Positions 1 through 9,080 of a DNA stretch of 55,348 nt are shown here, one piece after another. The notes under the pieces are model-generated. The model had not been told where the DNA came from and made no database searches. It saw only the letters and a program-made list of their open reading frames with translations. Both the position numbers and the translations under genes were made by a program. This stretch comes from Acidobacteriota bacterium (GTDB lineage: Bacteria > Acidobacteriota > Terriglobia > Bryobacterales > UBA6623). Each line of letters begins with the position of its first letter. The first letter of the stretch is position 1. The stretch is taken from positions 1 to 55,348 of the forward strand of contig JAQCLD010000015.1 in NCBI GenBank assembly GCA_027592785.1, read 5' to 3'.

Positions 1-68
1 TGAGCAGGCAACTCATGGGGAACTTCCTACTTTGCGCGATTAGGGGATCTTTCTACTTTGCGTTGACA
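1..68. mobile_element. Terminus of an IS21-like insertion sequence (partial)
   Basis: The first 68 bases hold two copies of a motif CTACTTTGCG (28-36 and 54-62) and end at 68 with TTGACA. Read on the minus strand this starts TGTCAACGCAAAGTAG, the layout of IS21-family ends: a TGT start and repeated inner binding sites of about 10 bp. The transposase genes would lie off the left edge, so the family call rests on the end alone. The element ends inside the IclR gene and supplies its last nine codons and stop. It could instead be an unrelated repeat. Confidence 0.5.
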
Positions 69-804
69 GTCCAACGACTGTCGCTGCGTGGTGCTGCATG
101 ACTTGCGGGCCAAGGCGAGACCTCGGTCCGGCAATGCCCAAAGCAGCTCTAACCCGTCCCGACCTGTCCCTGACAGGCGCTGCGACGCACTTGATACCTT
201 GCTCAAACTCTTCATCGTCAACAGCGAAACCCTGTTGCCGAACCTTCTGCAATTCCTTGATGAGGACTTCTTCGGAGACCATCGTGCGGGGCGTAAAGCG
301 CTCCCAGCTCAGCTGGGCCAGCGCGACGGTCAGTTCGCCGGAAGAGAGACCCGCCAGCATGCACTTGCCCAACGAAGAAGCATGCGCCGGCGTTCGCTCG
401 CCTATCGCGGCAGGCGAGCGCGAAGTCTTGGGGCTTTCGACCGCACACAGACAGACGACCTGGCCCTCACGAAGCACTCCTAGGTGAGCCGTCTCTCCCG
501 TCTCAGATACGAGTCGAGTCAGGTACGATCCGGCGCTTGCGACGAGACCGTCAGCGTTGCCCGCCTTCTGTCCCAACTCGAATAACTTCATGCCCAGCCG
601 ATACTTACCCGAGGCCGGCACGCGTTGAACGAACTCGCGCTGTGTCAAAGCTGAGAGCAGACGATGCACGGTCGTCTTGCTTAAACCGAGGTCAGAAGTG
701 ATCTCGGAGACTCCGAGTTCAGGACCGTTGTTTGCGAGACATTCCAGGATGTCGCAGGTGCGGTCTAAGACCTGAACTCGATATAAGAGCGGGTTCATTG
801 GCAT
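40..804 (-). CDS. IclR-family transcriptional regulator, 3' end replaced by IS sequence
   Basis: IclR regulators pair an N-terminal winged helix-turn-helix with a C-terminal effector-binding domain and usually control catabolic genes. Here the HTH is at about residues 15-70 (SEITSDLGLSKTTVHRLL) and the effector domain follows from about residue 85. The start is taken at the ATG at 804; a second ATG lies at 798 and the frame runs on to a GTG at 849, but family members begin close to the HTH. The last nine residues (LSTQSRKIP) are read from the IS-like end at 1-68, so the native C-terminal helix of about 10-15 residues is missing. The protein may still fold, since the lost part is terminal. The target genes are unknown; the TPR gene diverges upstream. 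Confidence 0.85.
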   Translation of the reverse strand: MPMNPLLYRVQVLDRTCDILECLANNGPELGVSEITSDLGLSKTTVHRLLSALTQREFVQRVPASGKYRLGMKLFELGQKAGNADGLVASAGSYLTRLVSETGETAHLGVLREGQVVCLCAVESPKTSRSPAAIGERTPAHASSLGKCMLAGLSSGELTVALAQLSWERFTPRTMVSEEVLIKELQKVRQQGFAVDDEEFEQGIKCVAAPVRDRSGRVRAALGIAGPRSRLGPQVMQHHAATVVGLSTQSRKIP

Positions 805-834
805 GAGGGGCCAGTTGTCGCTGCGTATGGGATG

Positions 835-889
835 TACGGCCCAATGCACGATGCGGTATATAGCTTTCCGTCAAGACGGTAGGGCCGTA
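835..889. promoter_or_regulatory. Possible operator: inverted repeat upstream of the IclR gene
   Basis: An 8-bp inverted repeat, TACGGCCC at 835-842 and GGGCCGTA at 882-889, lies just upstream of the likely IclR start. Autoregulation through palindromes near the start is common in the family. The 39-bp spacing is long for one dimer site. The rest of the 850-1235 gap shows no gene or clear promoter to me. Confidence 0.2.
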
Positions 890-1235
890 TGCGTATGAAT
901 AGGTACGTTACGAACCGTAGCGAACGGTTGGAAGCTTCCGTCGTGCAGGGGCGCTGGCCGTTTTGGTATCGCTACCAGGGATCGCCCGCCCTCCTCCTGG
1001 TAAGCACCCTGTCTGCGTGGTGAAAGTCGTCTCTTGCGAGTATCACAACCTGACCGATGCTTCAGTTGAGGGCCGCTGATACGAGTCAAGGGAGCGAATC
1101 GCGTCAGCTTTCTCGGAGTTGTTAATTTACAGCGGTAAACCAGTGGCGCTGGCGGAATCGTCCAGGGTCTCTGCGACGCGGCACGGAGGACCAGGGCTAG
1201 CGATCTCGCGTCCACCAATTTCCGGCGGCGCTACA

Positions 1236-2669
1236 ATGGACGACGTGCGCTTTGACGTCCGGTTGACCGCGATCGCAGTTTCGCTGTGCCTGGCTACTCT
1301 GATCCAATGCGCAGACCGCAACCCGCCCGCTGCCGCTGTCGGCCCGCTGCCTGAAGTAGATCTCTCGACTCTGGACCCAAAGCTCTCGGACCAGCTAGCG
1401 ACGAAGCTTGCTGTTGTGCGCGCGAACCCGAAGGACGTCTCAGCGAACGGCGAGGTGGCGAAGTTGTTGCATGCCTACCAGCAGCTCGAACTCGCCGTAC
1501 AGTTTTACCAACGAGCGGAGACCCTGGAGCCCACGGGTCTGCGCTGGCCCTATTACCTGGGTGTTATCCGCGCCAGCGAGGGACGCTATGACGAAGCGAT
1601 CGCCTCGTTCAACTCAGTTCTAGCGATGGACCCAACGAATCTTCCCGCGGAGAAGCGTCTAGCCCGCGCTCTTCTCGACGATGGCAAGCTAGATGAAAGC
1701 CTCAGCAGCTATAAAGCGCTCCTGGTCTACGAGCCTGCCGATCCCGAAATCCGTCGTGGTATCGGTGGGGTACACGCTGCCTTGGGCAATACGGAGGAGG
1801 CTGTGGCTCACTTGGTCCGCGCCGTCCAGATCCTACCGAACTACGGCGAGGCACATTACGCCCTGGCGTTGGCCTACCGCGATTTAGGCGATGAGGAGAG
1901 CGCCGCTGCCCATTTCAAGCGCTACGAGGAGGATAAATTCAGTGCGCCAAGCGGCGTGGACCCGCTGATGACCGCAGTGCGTAGTCTCAATAGAAAAGCT
2001 ATTGAGTACCTCAGAGCCGGCGTCGAAGCGGAAAGAGCTGGGCGAATTCCAGAAGCAATCGCGTACAACCTGCAAGCGCTTGAGCTGGACCCTAGTCTGC
2101 ATCAGGTCCATGCTAGCTTGATCGTCTTATACGCGATTGTCGGCGAATCCGATTCATCCAGACTGCACTACCAGAAGGCTCTAGCGCTAAGTCCCGACAG
2201 CGTCGTAGTCCACTACAACTACGGGCGGTTCTCATACGACAAAGGCGACTACAAGCAGGCTAGCTTGTCGTTTCAGCGTGCGCTCGAACTCAACCCAGAG
2301 GACGCATTCACCAACAACGATATGGGCCAGACGATTGAGCAGTTTGGCCGTCTCGACGAGGCGATCCGCTACTACCGACGAGCCATTGCCAATCGACCCG
2401 ACTACGGGCATGCCCATTTCAACCTCGGACGCACGATGATGCAGAAGGGCCGGACGGCCGAGGCGATTAGTGAGTTTCGGCTTGCCCTGCGGGAAGAGAC
2501 ATTCCGAACCCCAACCTATCTGGTCACGTTGGCATCGGCATATATCAGCCTTGGGAGGATGTCCGAGGCGGCCGAAATGCTCGATTTAGCTCGGCGAATG
2601 GCCCAGCAGTATGGGCAGGACGACGTCGTCAATGACATCAATCGGTTGGCTGCCCGGAGCGCGCGCTGA
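1236..2669 (+). CDS. Secreted or lipid-anchored TPR-repeat protein
   Basis: A 477-residue protein with a hydrophobic N-terminus ending LATLIQC at about residue 29, which looks like a lipoprotein signal although Gln before the Cys is unusual. The rest is tandem tetratricopeptide repeats (about ten), for example YYLGVIRASEGRYDEAIASF and HFNLGRTMMQKGRTAEAISE. TPRs are protein-binding scaffolds. The start is set at the ATG at 1236 because the signal peptide follows directly; the frame is open back to 1119. It is convergent with a CRTAC1-like gene 21 bp away, a partnership often seen in Acidobacteria, so the two may act together at the cell surface. The ligand is unknown. Confidence 0.8.
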   Translation: MDDVRFDVRLTAIAVSLCLATLIQCADRNPPAAAVGPLPEVDLSTLDPKLSDQLATKLAVVRANPKDVSANGEVAKLLHAYQQLELAVQFYQRAETLEPTGLRWPYYLGVIRASEGRYDEAIASFNSVLAMDPTNLPAEKRLARALLDDGKLDESLSSYKALLVYEPADPEIRRGIGGVHAALGNTEEAVAHLVRAVQILPNYGEAHYALALAYRDLGDEESAAAHFKRYEEDKFSAPSGVDPLMTAVRSLNRKAIEYLRAGVEAERAGRIPEAIAYNLQALELDPSLHQVHASLIVLYAIVGESDSSRLHYQKALALSPDSVVVHYNYGRFSYDKGDYKQASLSFQRALELNPEDAFTNNDMGQTIEQFGRLDEAIRYYRRAIANRPDYGHAHFNLGRTMMQKGRTAEAISEFRLALREETFRTPTYLVTLASAYISLGRMSEAAEMLDLARRMAQQYGQDDVVNDINRLAARSAR

Positions 2670-2690
2670 CTCTAGAGCCTCCAGCGCGGA

Positions 2691-4370
2691 CTATCGCCTC
2701 GTACCCGTGCCCTTCACGGGGCTGAAGACCGTGTTGGCCGCCGGTGCCGCGAATTGCTCCTCGTCGCCGTTTGGCCAGATAACTTCTAGCGAGGTTACTT
2801 GCGGCATTCCCTTTAAGCCAAAGACGACAGCCGGTTCGGAGGAGCTGAGGTAGCTGCCATCGCTGTGAACTCGTCGCCACATCTTGGTCCCATCGGCGAA
2901 GCTTATGCCAACGCGAGCGCCGAGTGAGTTTCCCGCTGGTTTCACTTTGATGAAGATTGGACTTTCGGTCTGATTGATAAAGAGCTGAGCCGGACCGTTG
3001 TTGTTGGAAATCACAACATCGATATCGCCGTCGTTGTCTATATCGCCCGCGGCCATACCTCTGCCAATCTGTGGGTCCTGTTCCCCCCACACTTGACGGC
3101 CCGCGACAGACTCGAATCCCGCCTCGGTTCCGCGATAAAACAAGTCGTCTTGAAAGTAAGGATACGGGTCGCCGCGCTGCGCTTCCACTCCAGTCACGGC
3201 GCCGTTGGTAATGAATAGGTCGAGCCGACCATCGAGGTCAAAGTCCTGCCATTGCAGACCGAATCCGGTGAAGGGCACAGAACTGGCAGCTAGTCCGAAG
3301 CTATTCGTCGCGTCACGAAACGAACCGCTGCCGTCGTTGAGATAAAGCGTATTCGTCTCCCGGGTTAGATGGGTCAAGAAGATATCTATGTCGCCGTCGC
3401 CATCGAAATCCTCAGCGCTGACGCCCATGCCAGCTTCGAGGCTCCCATCGACGTTGACGGCGGTCCCAGAGATCATGCCCAGTTCTTCAAACTTGCCGCC
3501 GCCGCGATTGATCCAGAGCTGATTCTCGGTCCCGTCGTTGGCAACGTAAATGTCAGTGTGGCCGTCGTTGTTGAAGTCGGCCGTCGTCACGCCTAGGCCG
3601 TTACCGAACTTGGTCCCGAGCCCGGCTTCGTTCGAGACGTCAGTAAACTTGCCGCCGTCATTCCTGAATAGACGGTCCGGAACCGGCTGGTACGCTCTGG
3701 GGGCGCAATAATCGCGCAACCCGCCGGTGAGGCATTCCATTTGGGCTGCCGGCGTGAAGCCGACGTAATTGGTGAAGAAGAGATCGAGGTCGCCGTCGCC
3801 GTCATGGTCGACGAACGCGGCAGAGGTACTCCAGCGGGTGTCTTGGGGGCCCTCGACAGCACTGAAAGTCCCGTCTCCGTTGTTGCGATAGAGAACGTTG
3901 GGACCCACGTTGGTCACGTACAGGTCAGGATCGCCGTCTGCATCGTAGTCGCCAACCGCCACACCCATTCCATACCGCTCATCCCCGAGACGCGACGTGG
4001 CGGTCGCATCAACAAAGCTAAGTCTGCCGTCGGGAACTAGCCGGTTTTCAAACAGCCGGTTGGCGACACCGCTCTTCGGGGGGAAGGTTGATTCCTCGGG
4101 CGACTTGGATTTGTCGAGCATCGCCCCCTGGACGAAATACACGTCTAGGTCGCCGTCCAGATCAAAGTCCAATAACGCGACGCCCGATCCCATGATCTCC
4201 GGCAGGTAGTATTGGCCTGTCGATCCGATGAAGTGATCAAAATTTAGCCCGGTCGCGGCGGCGGATTCGACGAAGAGTTGAGGGGTGTCGACACTCCCGC
4301 TTTGTGTAGGCGACGAGTCCTCGCACGCCGCCAATGCGATTGTCAGTACCAGAAAGCAGAAGCGCAGCAT
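2691..4370 (-). CDS. CRTAC1-like lipoprotein: FG-GAP/VCBS repeats with ASPIC/UnbV domain
   Basis: A 559-residue exported protein. The N-terminus MLRFCFLVLTIALAAC has a good lipobox (LAAC). Seven calcium-binding-type repeats follow, such as DFDLDGDLDVYF, DYDADGDPDLYV, DHDGDGDLDLFF, DFNNDGHTDIYV and DIDNDGDIDVVI, forming a probable seven-bladed beta-propeller. From about residue 480 an ASPIC/UnbV domain ends the protein (RVGISFADGTKMWRRVHSDG through SLEVIWPNGDEEQF). The ATG at 4370 is chosen because the signal begins there; the open frame runs to 4535 and would overlap the DUF1501 gene. The family is linked to extracellular carbohydrate or protein binding, but no substrate can be read here. Confidence 0.88.
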   Translation of the reverse strand: MLRFCFLVLTIALAACEDSSPTQSGSVDTPQLFVESAAATGLNFDHFIGSTGQYYLPEIMGSGVALLDFDLDGDLDVYFVQGAMLDKSKSPEESTFPPKSGVANRLFENRLVPDGRLSFVDATATSRLGDERYGMGVAVGDYDADGDPDLYVTNVGPNVLYRNNGDGTFSAVEGPQDTRWSTSAAFVDHDGDGDLDLFFTNYVGFTPAAQMECLTGGLRDYCAPRAYQPVPDRLFRNDGGKFTDVSNEAGLGTKFGNGLGVTTADFNNDGHTDIYVANDGTENQLWINRGGGKFEELGMISGTAVNVDGSLEAGMGVSAEDFDGDGDIDIFLTHLTRETNTLYLNDGSGSFRDATNSFGLAASSVPFTGFGLQWQDFDLDGRLDLFITNGAVTGVEAQRGDPYPYFQDDLFYRGTEAGFESVAGRQVWGEQDPQIGRGMAAGDIDNDGDIDVVISNNNGPAQLFINQTESPIFIKVKPAGNSLGARVGISFADGTKMWRRVHSDGSYLSSSEPAVVFGLKGMPQVTSLEVIWPNGDEEQFAAPAANTVFSPVKGTGTRR

Positions 4371-4497
4371 CTTGAGCGACTCGGTGATCGGAGCCAGGCC
4401 ATTCAATAGTTTGGGCCTGAATTCGTTGATCGATTTAAGGATTACCAACACAACAGTTGTCGATGGAGCCCAAGAGGGAAGTATCGCGCTACGGCGG

Positions 4498-5922
4498 CTA
4501 AGCGAGAATCTTGTCTGCCACGACGCCGGCCACATCCGTTAACCGGAAGGCGCGCCCGCCGTAGTGATAGGTCAGGCGCTCGTGGTCGAGACCCATCAGG
4601 TGCAGGATCGTCGCGTGAAGGTCATGGATATGCATGCGGTCTTCTATCGCGTGATAGCCAAACTCGTCGGTGGCGCCATAGGTGATTCCCGGTTTGACGC
4701 CTCCTCCGGCCATGAACATCGAAAAGCCGTATGGATTGTGATCGCGGCCGTCAGCGCCTTGGGAGAACGGCGTTCGGCCGAACTCGCCCGACCAAACAAC
4801 CAGCGTGTCGTCTAACATCCCGCGCGACTTGAGGTCTTTGATGAGTCCGGCGATTGGCTTGTCTACTTCGCGAGCCCGCAGCGGGTGCAAGCGCAGAATA
4901 TCGCTGTGGTGGTCCCACTTTTCTTCCACGCCAGAGTGTGTGCACTGCACGACCCGAACTCCGCGCTCGGCGAATCGACGGGCCATTAAACATTGCCAAC
5001 CGAAGTCTCGGGTCACATCCTCGTCTAGGCCGTACAGCTTCTTTGTGGCTTCGGATTCTCCTGCTGTATCTAATGCCTCGGGAGCTTCCAGCTGCATGCG
5101 GAAACCGAGTTCAAATGCCTGGATCCTGGCCTCCAAATTTTGATCGTAACGGCGATCGCCTGCATGCCGCGCGTTCATCTGCCGCAGTAGGTCAAGCTCG
5201 TACTGCTGTTCCTGAGTCGTAACATCCCGCGGCGCTAGGTGAGCTATCGGTTCTGACAGTACGTCGTCTACCTGCATCGCGGACGAACCAATCGCCGTAC
5301 CCTGGTAGGCGCCCGGCAAGAAGCTTGGCCCGAACAGCTTATCTCCGCCCTGCCACTGCGTCGGTTTGATCGTAATGAAGCCAGGTAAGTTCTGGTTCTC
5401 GGTCCCTAGTCCATACAGCGTCCAAGAACCGATGCTGGGGCGCGTAAATGAGAACGTTCCCGTGAAGAGCTGCAACATGGCGGCGCCATGATCGACGCCT
5501 TCACCTACCATCGACCGCACGACGCACATGTCGTCCACGCAGCTCGCCACCTCCGGGAACAGCTCACTCACAGGGGTTCCGCTCTGGCCGTGCTGAGAAA
5601 ACGCCCACGGAGATTGCAACAGTGCCCCCGCGGCTTTTTCGTTGAACGTTAACTCGCGCTTAATCGGCAAGGGCTTGCCGTGATCGAGCTTGAGTCGAGG
5701 CTTCGGGTCGAATGTATCGACGTGCGAAACGCCGCCGTGCATAAACAGGAAGATGACTCGTTTGGCGCGCGGCGCGAAGTGGGGCTGACGCGCCTCTAGC
5801 GGGCTGCCCGTCGCACCCAACAAACGATTCTCGGCCAACAGGTTGTAGAGGCCGAGTGACCCGATCCCTAGGGCGGATTGACGCAGCAGCGCGCGCCTTG
5901 AAACTGGTTGTCTAGTCGACAT
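4498..5922 (-). CDS. DUF1501 family protein, Tat-exported sulfatase-like
   Basis: A 474-residue DUF1501 (PF07394) protein, which shares the alkaline-phosphatase/sulfatase fold; its reaction is not established. The N-terminus has a Tat motif (SRRALLRQS) and a hydrophobic stretch. Family signatures visible: KRVIFLFMHGGVSHVDTFDP, RPSIGSWTLYGLGTENQNLP, VVWSGEFGRTP and GRDHNP then AGGGVKPG. The ATG at 5922 overlaps the stop of the upstream DUF1553 gene (5912-5914), so the pair is a translationally coupled operon. An in-frame ATG at 5934 is an alternative. Such pairs are very common in Planctomycetes and Acidobacteria and are thought to degrade polymers at the cell surface (inference). Confidence 0.92.
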   Translation of the reverse strand: MSTRQPVSRRALLRQSALGIGSLGLYNLLAENRLLGATGSPLEARQPHFAPRAKRVIFLFMHGGVSHVDTFDPKPRLKLDHGKPLPIKRELTFNEKAAGALLQSPWAFSQHGQSGTPVSELFPEVASCVDDMCVVRSMVGEGVDHGAAMLQLFTGTFSFTRPSIGSWTLYGLGTENQNLPGFITIKPTQWQGGDKLFGPSFLPGAYQGTAIGSSAMQVDDVLSEPIAHLAPRDVTTQEQQYELDLLRQMNARHAGDRRYDQNLEARIQAFELGFRMQLEAPEALDTAGESEATKKLYGLDEDVTRDFGWQCLMARRFAERGVRVVQCTHSGVEEKWDHHSDILRLHPLRAREVDKPIAGLIKDLKSRGMLDDTLVVWSGEFGRTPFSQGADGRDHNPYGFSMFMAGGGVKPGITYGATDEFGYHAIEDRMHIHDLHATILHLMGLDHERLTYHYGGRAFRLTDVAGVVADKILA

Positions 5923-8641
5923 AGTGGAACTCATTCGACGCCAGTAGCATCTTACAGAAGCTAGTCCAACCTGCCTCTTCTGAAGCAAACTGGGAGATGA
6001 AGTCCTGAGCCGCGGCGCGCTCGCTGTCTTGAGGGCTCCTGACCAGAACAGTCATGTAAAGCCGATCGATGAAGTCGTCGCTAGGCTCCGCGAGCCGCCG
6101 AGCCAATCCCTTCGCATTGCGGCTCCCCCCCCCCCCGAACTCACTGTTCATTAAGTACAAAGCCTGGGGCGCGACGTTCGAGAGGGCTCGTTTGCCAGTG
6201 GTGGTCGTCGCGTCTCCGAAATCGAACAGACCTAGTAGGAAAGGTACCTTATTCCGCATGATCGGGATGTAGAGCGTACGGCGCGTATAGTCATCGGGGT
6301 TCAAGCGCCGATTGTTGCGTTGGACTTCAGAGATCTCGTCCGATCCTGCATCCAAAGTTCCGCCAACCGTCCGGTCGAGGGCGCCTGACAGGGCTAGATA
6401 GCTGTCGCGGATCTCCTCTACGGATAGCCGACGGCGTGGAAACCGTGACCACAAGCGATTCTCCGGGTCTACGTCCCAGGCCTGTTCTGAGGCAACGCTA
6501 CTCTGCTGATAGACAGCGGAGGTCATAATCAGTCGGTGCAGAGCCTTGATCGACCAACCGCTTTCCCGGAACTCGCGAGCGAGAAAGTCGAGTAGCTTGT
6601 CGTGTGTCGGCCTCTCCCCAACCTTGCCGAAGTTGTTCGGCGTACGCACCAGGCCGTCACCGAAGTGCCCCTGCCAGACGCGGTTGACCATCACTCGAGC
6701 CGGAAGCGGATTATCCGCTGAGACCAGCCACTCCGCTAACTCTCGCCGGCCACTCCCTTCGTTGATAACGGGCTGCTGTGTGCCCGCGATCACCAACGGG
6801 AACCTCTTGGGAACCGCTTCGCCTTCATTCTTGTAGGAGCCTCGGACAAAAACGTGTTGGGCAACCAGCTCTCCCTCGGACACGGCATCGGCCATCGCAG
6901 GCTGCGGCGGCGAGGTGCGTTCGAGTTCATCTACTTCCGATTGGAGTGCTGCCAGCCGCTTCCGTGTTTCCTCAGCAAAGACGCTCTCCTTCACCTCGTC
7001 TGACAAGAAGAGCGGCGCGTCATCCTCCGTCAGCCCGGTGTAGAGAGAGTCCGTCGGTAAATCCTGGAGACCTTCGGTCGTTAGCCTTTCTCCGGCTTGA
7101 TACTTTGGCTCGGCCGCGGCCAACCACACCTCAAGCATGCGCGCGCGATCCGCTGCGACTTGCGTCAGCCGTTGTTGCTGCGCCTGAGCGAACGCCTGGG
7201 CCTCCACTGCGTCCGCCTCGTGCCACGGTTTGAGATACGAGGGCGAATCAGGACGCGGCCGCAGGAACTCGACCCACGCCGATTGGTCGCCGTCCGGCAT
7301 TGCAGCTTGGCCAAGATAAGCTGCTCGGGCGTTCATCATGGCGCTCTCCATGCCAGAGATGAGCGCGTCTAGGCGATACCTCTCGACCGCTAGTTGCTCG
7401 GTCGTCGAACGGATCCGCTTACGGTCTTGGACTCTGTCCTGGTGATTCTTGTACGGTTGGTAGACGTCGTCTGGGACCAGCGGAATCGATAGCGACTCTG
7501 AGCCATTGCGGCCCCACTCCTCATACGAGCGAGTGCTAGCGAAGATAGAGGCCAAAGCGTAGTAGTCAGTAGTCAGGATCGGATCGAATTTGTGGTCGTG
7601 GCAACGGGAGCAGGCCACGGTGAGTCCCAAGAACGTCTTAGCCGTGGTGTCAATCTGCTCGTCGACTACGTCGTACCTCTTTTGGATTGAGTCGCGCTGC
7701 GCAAGGGCCTTCGGACCCAGGCCCAAAAAGCCGGTGGCGACGATACCGCGCGTGTTGATCTCGCCTGGCGTGTCGGCCGGCAGCAGATCGCCGGCGAGCT
7801 GCTCGCGAACGAACTGGTCGTAAGGCAAGTCGTCGTTGAAGGCTGTGACGACGTAGTCACGATAGCGCCAAGCGTGCGCGTACGGATGGTCTTCGTCCAC
7901 ACCGGTTGAATCGGCGTAGCGGGCCACGTCGAGCCAGTGACGTCCCCAGCGCTCTCCGTATTCGGGCGACGCAAGGAGTCTATCGACAAGACGAGCAAAC
8001 GCTCCGTCCCGGCCATCGCCAACGAACTCTTCGATTTCCGCAATCGTCGGGGGCAGACCGTGCAGGTCGAACTTGGCGCGCCGCAACAGGATGAGCTTAT
8101 CTGCCTGAGGGTTAGGCTCGATTCCCTTCGACTCCAGCCGCGCTGCTACGAACCGATCGATCGCAGTGTTTGCCCAACTAGCAGTCTTGATCTCTGGCGG
8201 ATCAAAACGACCAATCGGCCGAAAAGACCAGTGGTCCGTAGTCGGCGCACTCTCAGTCGACTGCGGCCATACCGCACCGCTTTCGATCCACTCGCGCACC
8301 GCTGAGATGTCTTCATCCGGCAGTTTGCCCGTTGGCGGCATCTTGACGTCACCGCTGTGGTTAAGCACAGCAATAAGTCGGCTCGCGTCCGGATCGCCTG
8401 GAACGATTACCCGCGCGACCTGTTGAGGCTGAGTTAAATCGAGGTTTCCGCTCTGCAATTGGGGCCCGTGGCAAACTGTGCAGCGCTCCGCAAGCAATGG
8501 CCGCACTTGGTTCTCGAAGAACGTTTCGCGAGCATCCTGCCCGAACAGCGGGACTGCGCATAGCAGCAGTAAGAACCAATCCGCGCGGAGACTTCGGCGA
8601 GTACGGCCCGCTCCGATTTGGATGCGTCTGATGGACCCCAT
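5912..8641 (-). CDS. PSCyt1-DUF1549-DUF1553 secreted cytochrome protein
   Basis: A 909-residue exported protein with a signal segment at about residues 15-35 (ADWFLLLLCAVPLFGQ). A planctomycete-type cytochrome c domain with a CTVCHG haem site near residue 55 and DVKMPPTG follows. DUF1549 includes ERWGRHWLDVARYADSTG and a second haem-like motif CSRCHDHKFDP; the C-terminal DUF1553 includes NPLPARVMVNRVWQGHFGDG and ALYLMNSEF. The ATG at 8641 precedes the signal; the frame is open to 8716. A run of twelve C (6125-6136; G12 in the message) codes for Gly-Gly-Gly-Gly close to the C-terminus. It is first in an operon with the DUF1501 gene. The true electron partner is unknown. Confidence 0.9.
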   Translation of the reverse strand: MGSIRRIQIGAGRTRRSLRADWFLLLLCAVPLFGQDARETFFENQVRPLLAERCTVCHGPQLQSGNLDLTQPQQVARVIVPGDPDASRLIAVLNHSGDVKMPPTGKLPDEDISAVREWIESGAVWPQSTESAPTTDHWSFRPIGRFDPPEIKTASWANTAIDRFVAARLESKGIEPNPQADKLILLRRAKFDLHGLPPTIAEIEEFVGDGRDGAFARLVDRLLASPEYGERWGRHWLDVARYADSTGVDEDHPYAHAWRYRDYVVTAFNDDLPYDQFVREQLAGDLLPADTPGEINTRGIVATGFLGLGPKALAQRDSIQKRYDVVDEQIDTTAKTFLGLTVACSRCHDHKFDPILTTDYYALASIFASTRSYEEWGRNGSESLSIPLVPDDVYQPYKNHQDRVQDRKRIRSTTEQLAVERYRLDALISGMESAMMNARAAYLGQAAMPDGDQSAWVEFLRPRPDSPSYLKPWHEADAVEAQAFAQAQQQRLTQVAADRARMLEVWLAAAEPKYQAGERLTTEGLQDLPTDSLYTGLTEDDAPLFLSDEVKESVFAEETRKRLAALQSEVDELERTSPPQPAMADAVSEGELVAQHVFVRGSYKNEGEAVPKRFPLVIAGTQQPVINEGSGRRELAEWLVSADNPLPARVMVNRVWQGHFGDGLVRTPNNFGKVGERPTHDKLLDFLAREFRESGWSIKALHRLIMTSAVYQQSSVASEQAWDVDPENRLWSRFPRRRLSVEEIRDSYLALSGALDRTVGGTLDAGSDEISEVQRNNRRLNPDDYTRRTLYIPIMRNKVPFLLGLFDFGDATTTTGKRALSNVAPQALYLMNSEFGGGGSRNAKGLARRLAEPSDDFIDRLYMTVLVRSPQDSERAAAQDFISQFASEEAGWTSFCKMLLASNEFHYVD
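6125..6136. repeat. Homopolymer tract: C12 (+), G12 in coding sense
   Basis: Twelve consecutive C on the plus strand lie inside the DUF1553 gene and read as four Gly codons between SEF and SRNAKG. Tracts of this length are prone to slippage, both in living cells (phase variation) and in sequencing. A one-base change would alter the last 140 or so codons and uncouple the downstream DUF1501 start. Confidence 0.9.
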
Positions 8642-8844
8642 GGCGCGATTTTGCGTAGCGCCAGACAGGGGCGGCTCAACGGGTCGTATGGTGATAGTTC
8701 CGCGACCACAGTTCATCGGTCAGGTGATCCTAGTGGGGGCCAGACAAGCGCTTCGTCTAGTCCGCTGTAACGTGGTGATCATAACATAGGCCGGTCACAC
8801 CCAGACAGGGGCCAATATCAGCTGGCTGTCGGAGGCCAACGAAA

Positions 8845-9061
8845 ATGGCGCGGCAACTCGTTTGGATTCCAGCGCTTGCGTTGCTATCAGCTGTAATCGC
8901 CGCTGCGGCTGCCGACGGCCTTGAGTTCTTTGAGCGGGAAGTGCGGTCGCGAGCACAACCCCTACTCCTTTAGTCTCGTCCTAGCGGGCGGTGGCCTGGA
9001 GCCAGGGTTCATCTTCGGGCAGACCGACGAGTACGGTTATACCGTCACCGAGGGCGTGTGA
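8845..9061 (+). pseudogene. Deletion scar of a DUF1553-DUF1501 operon
   Basis: From the ATG at 8845 the sequence reads a signal peptide and the opening of a PSCyt1/DUF1553 protein ([19 protein letters not shown] then LEFFEREVR). At about 8944 it switches, one base out of frame, to an inner piece of a DUF1501 protein: [17 protein letters not shown] then [16 protein letters not shown], ending at a TGA at 9059-9061. The DUF1501 gene at 4498-5922 has the matching stretch GRDHNPYGFSMFMAGGG. The simplest reading is a deletion of roughly 3.5-4 kb, inferred from the size of the intact operon, that joined the first gene's start to the second gene's late part. The 8642-8844 gap holds nothing else that I recognise. 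Confidence 0.8.
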
Positions 9062-9080
9062 AGTGGTAGGCTACTGTCGC

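Noticed and set aside
871-1218. 115-codon minus-strand ORF between IclR and TPR genes
   Set aside because: No family features or ribosome-binding site; composition looks non-coding.
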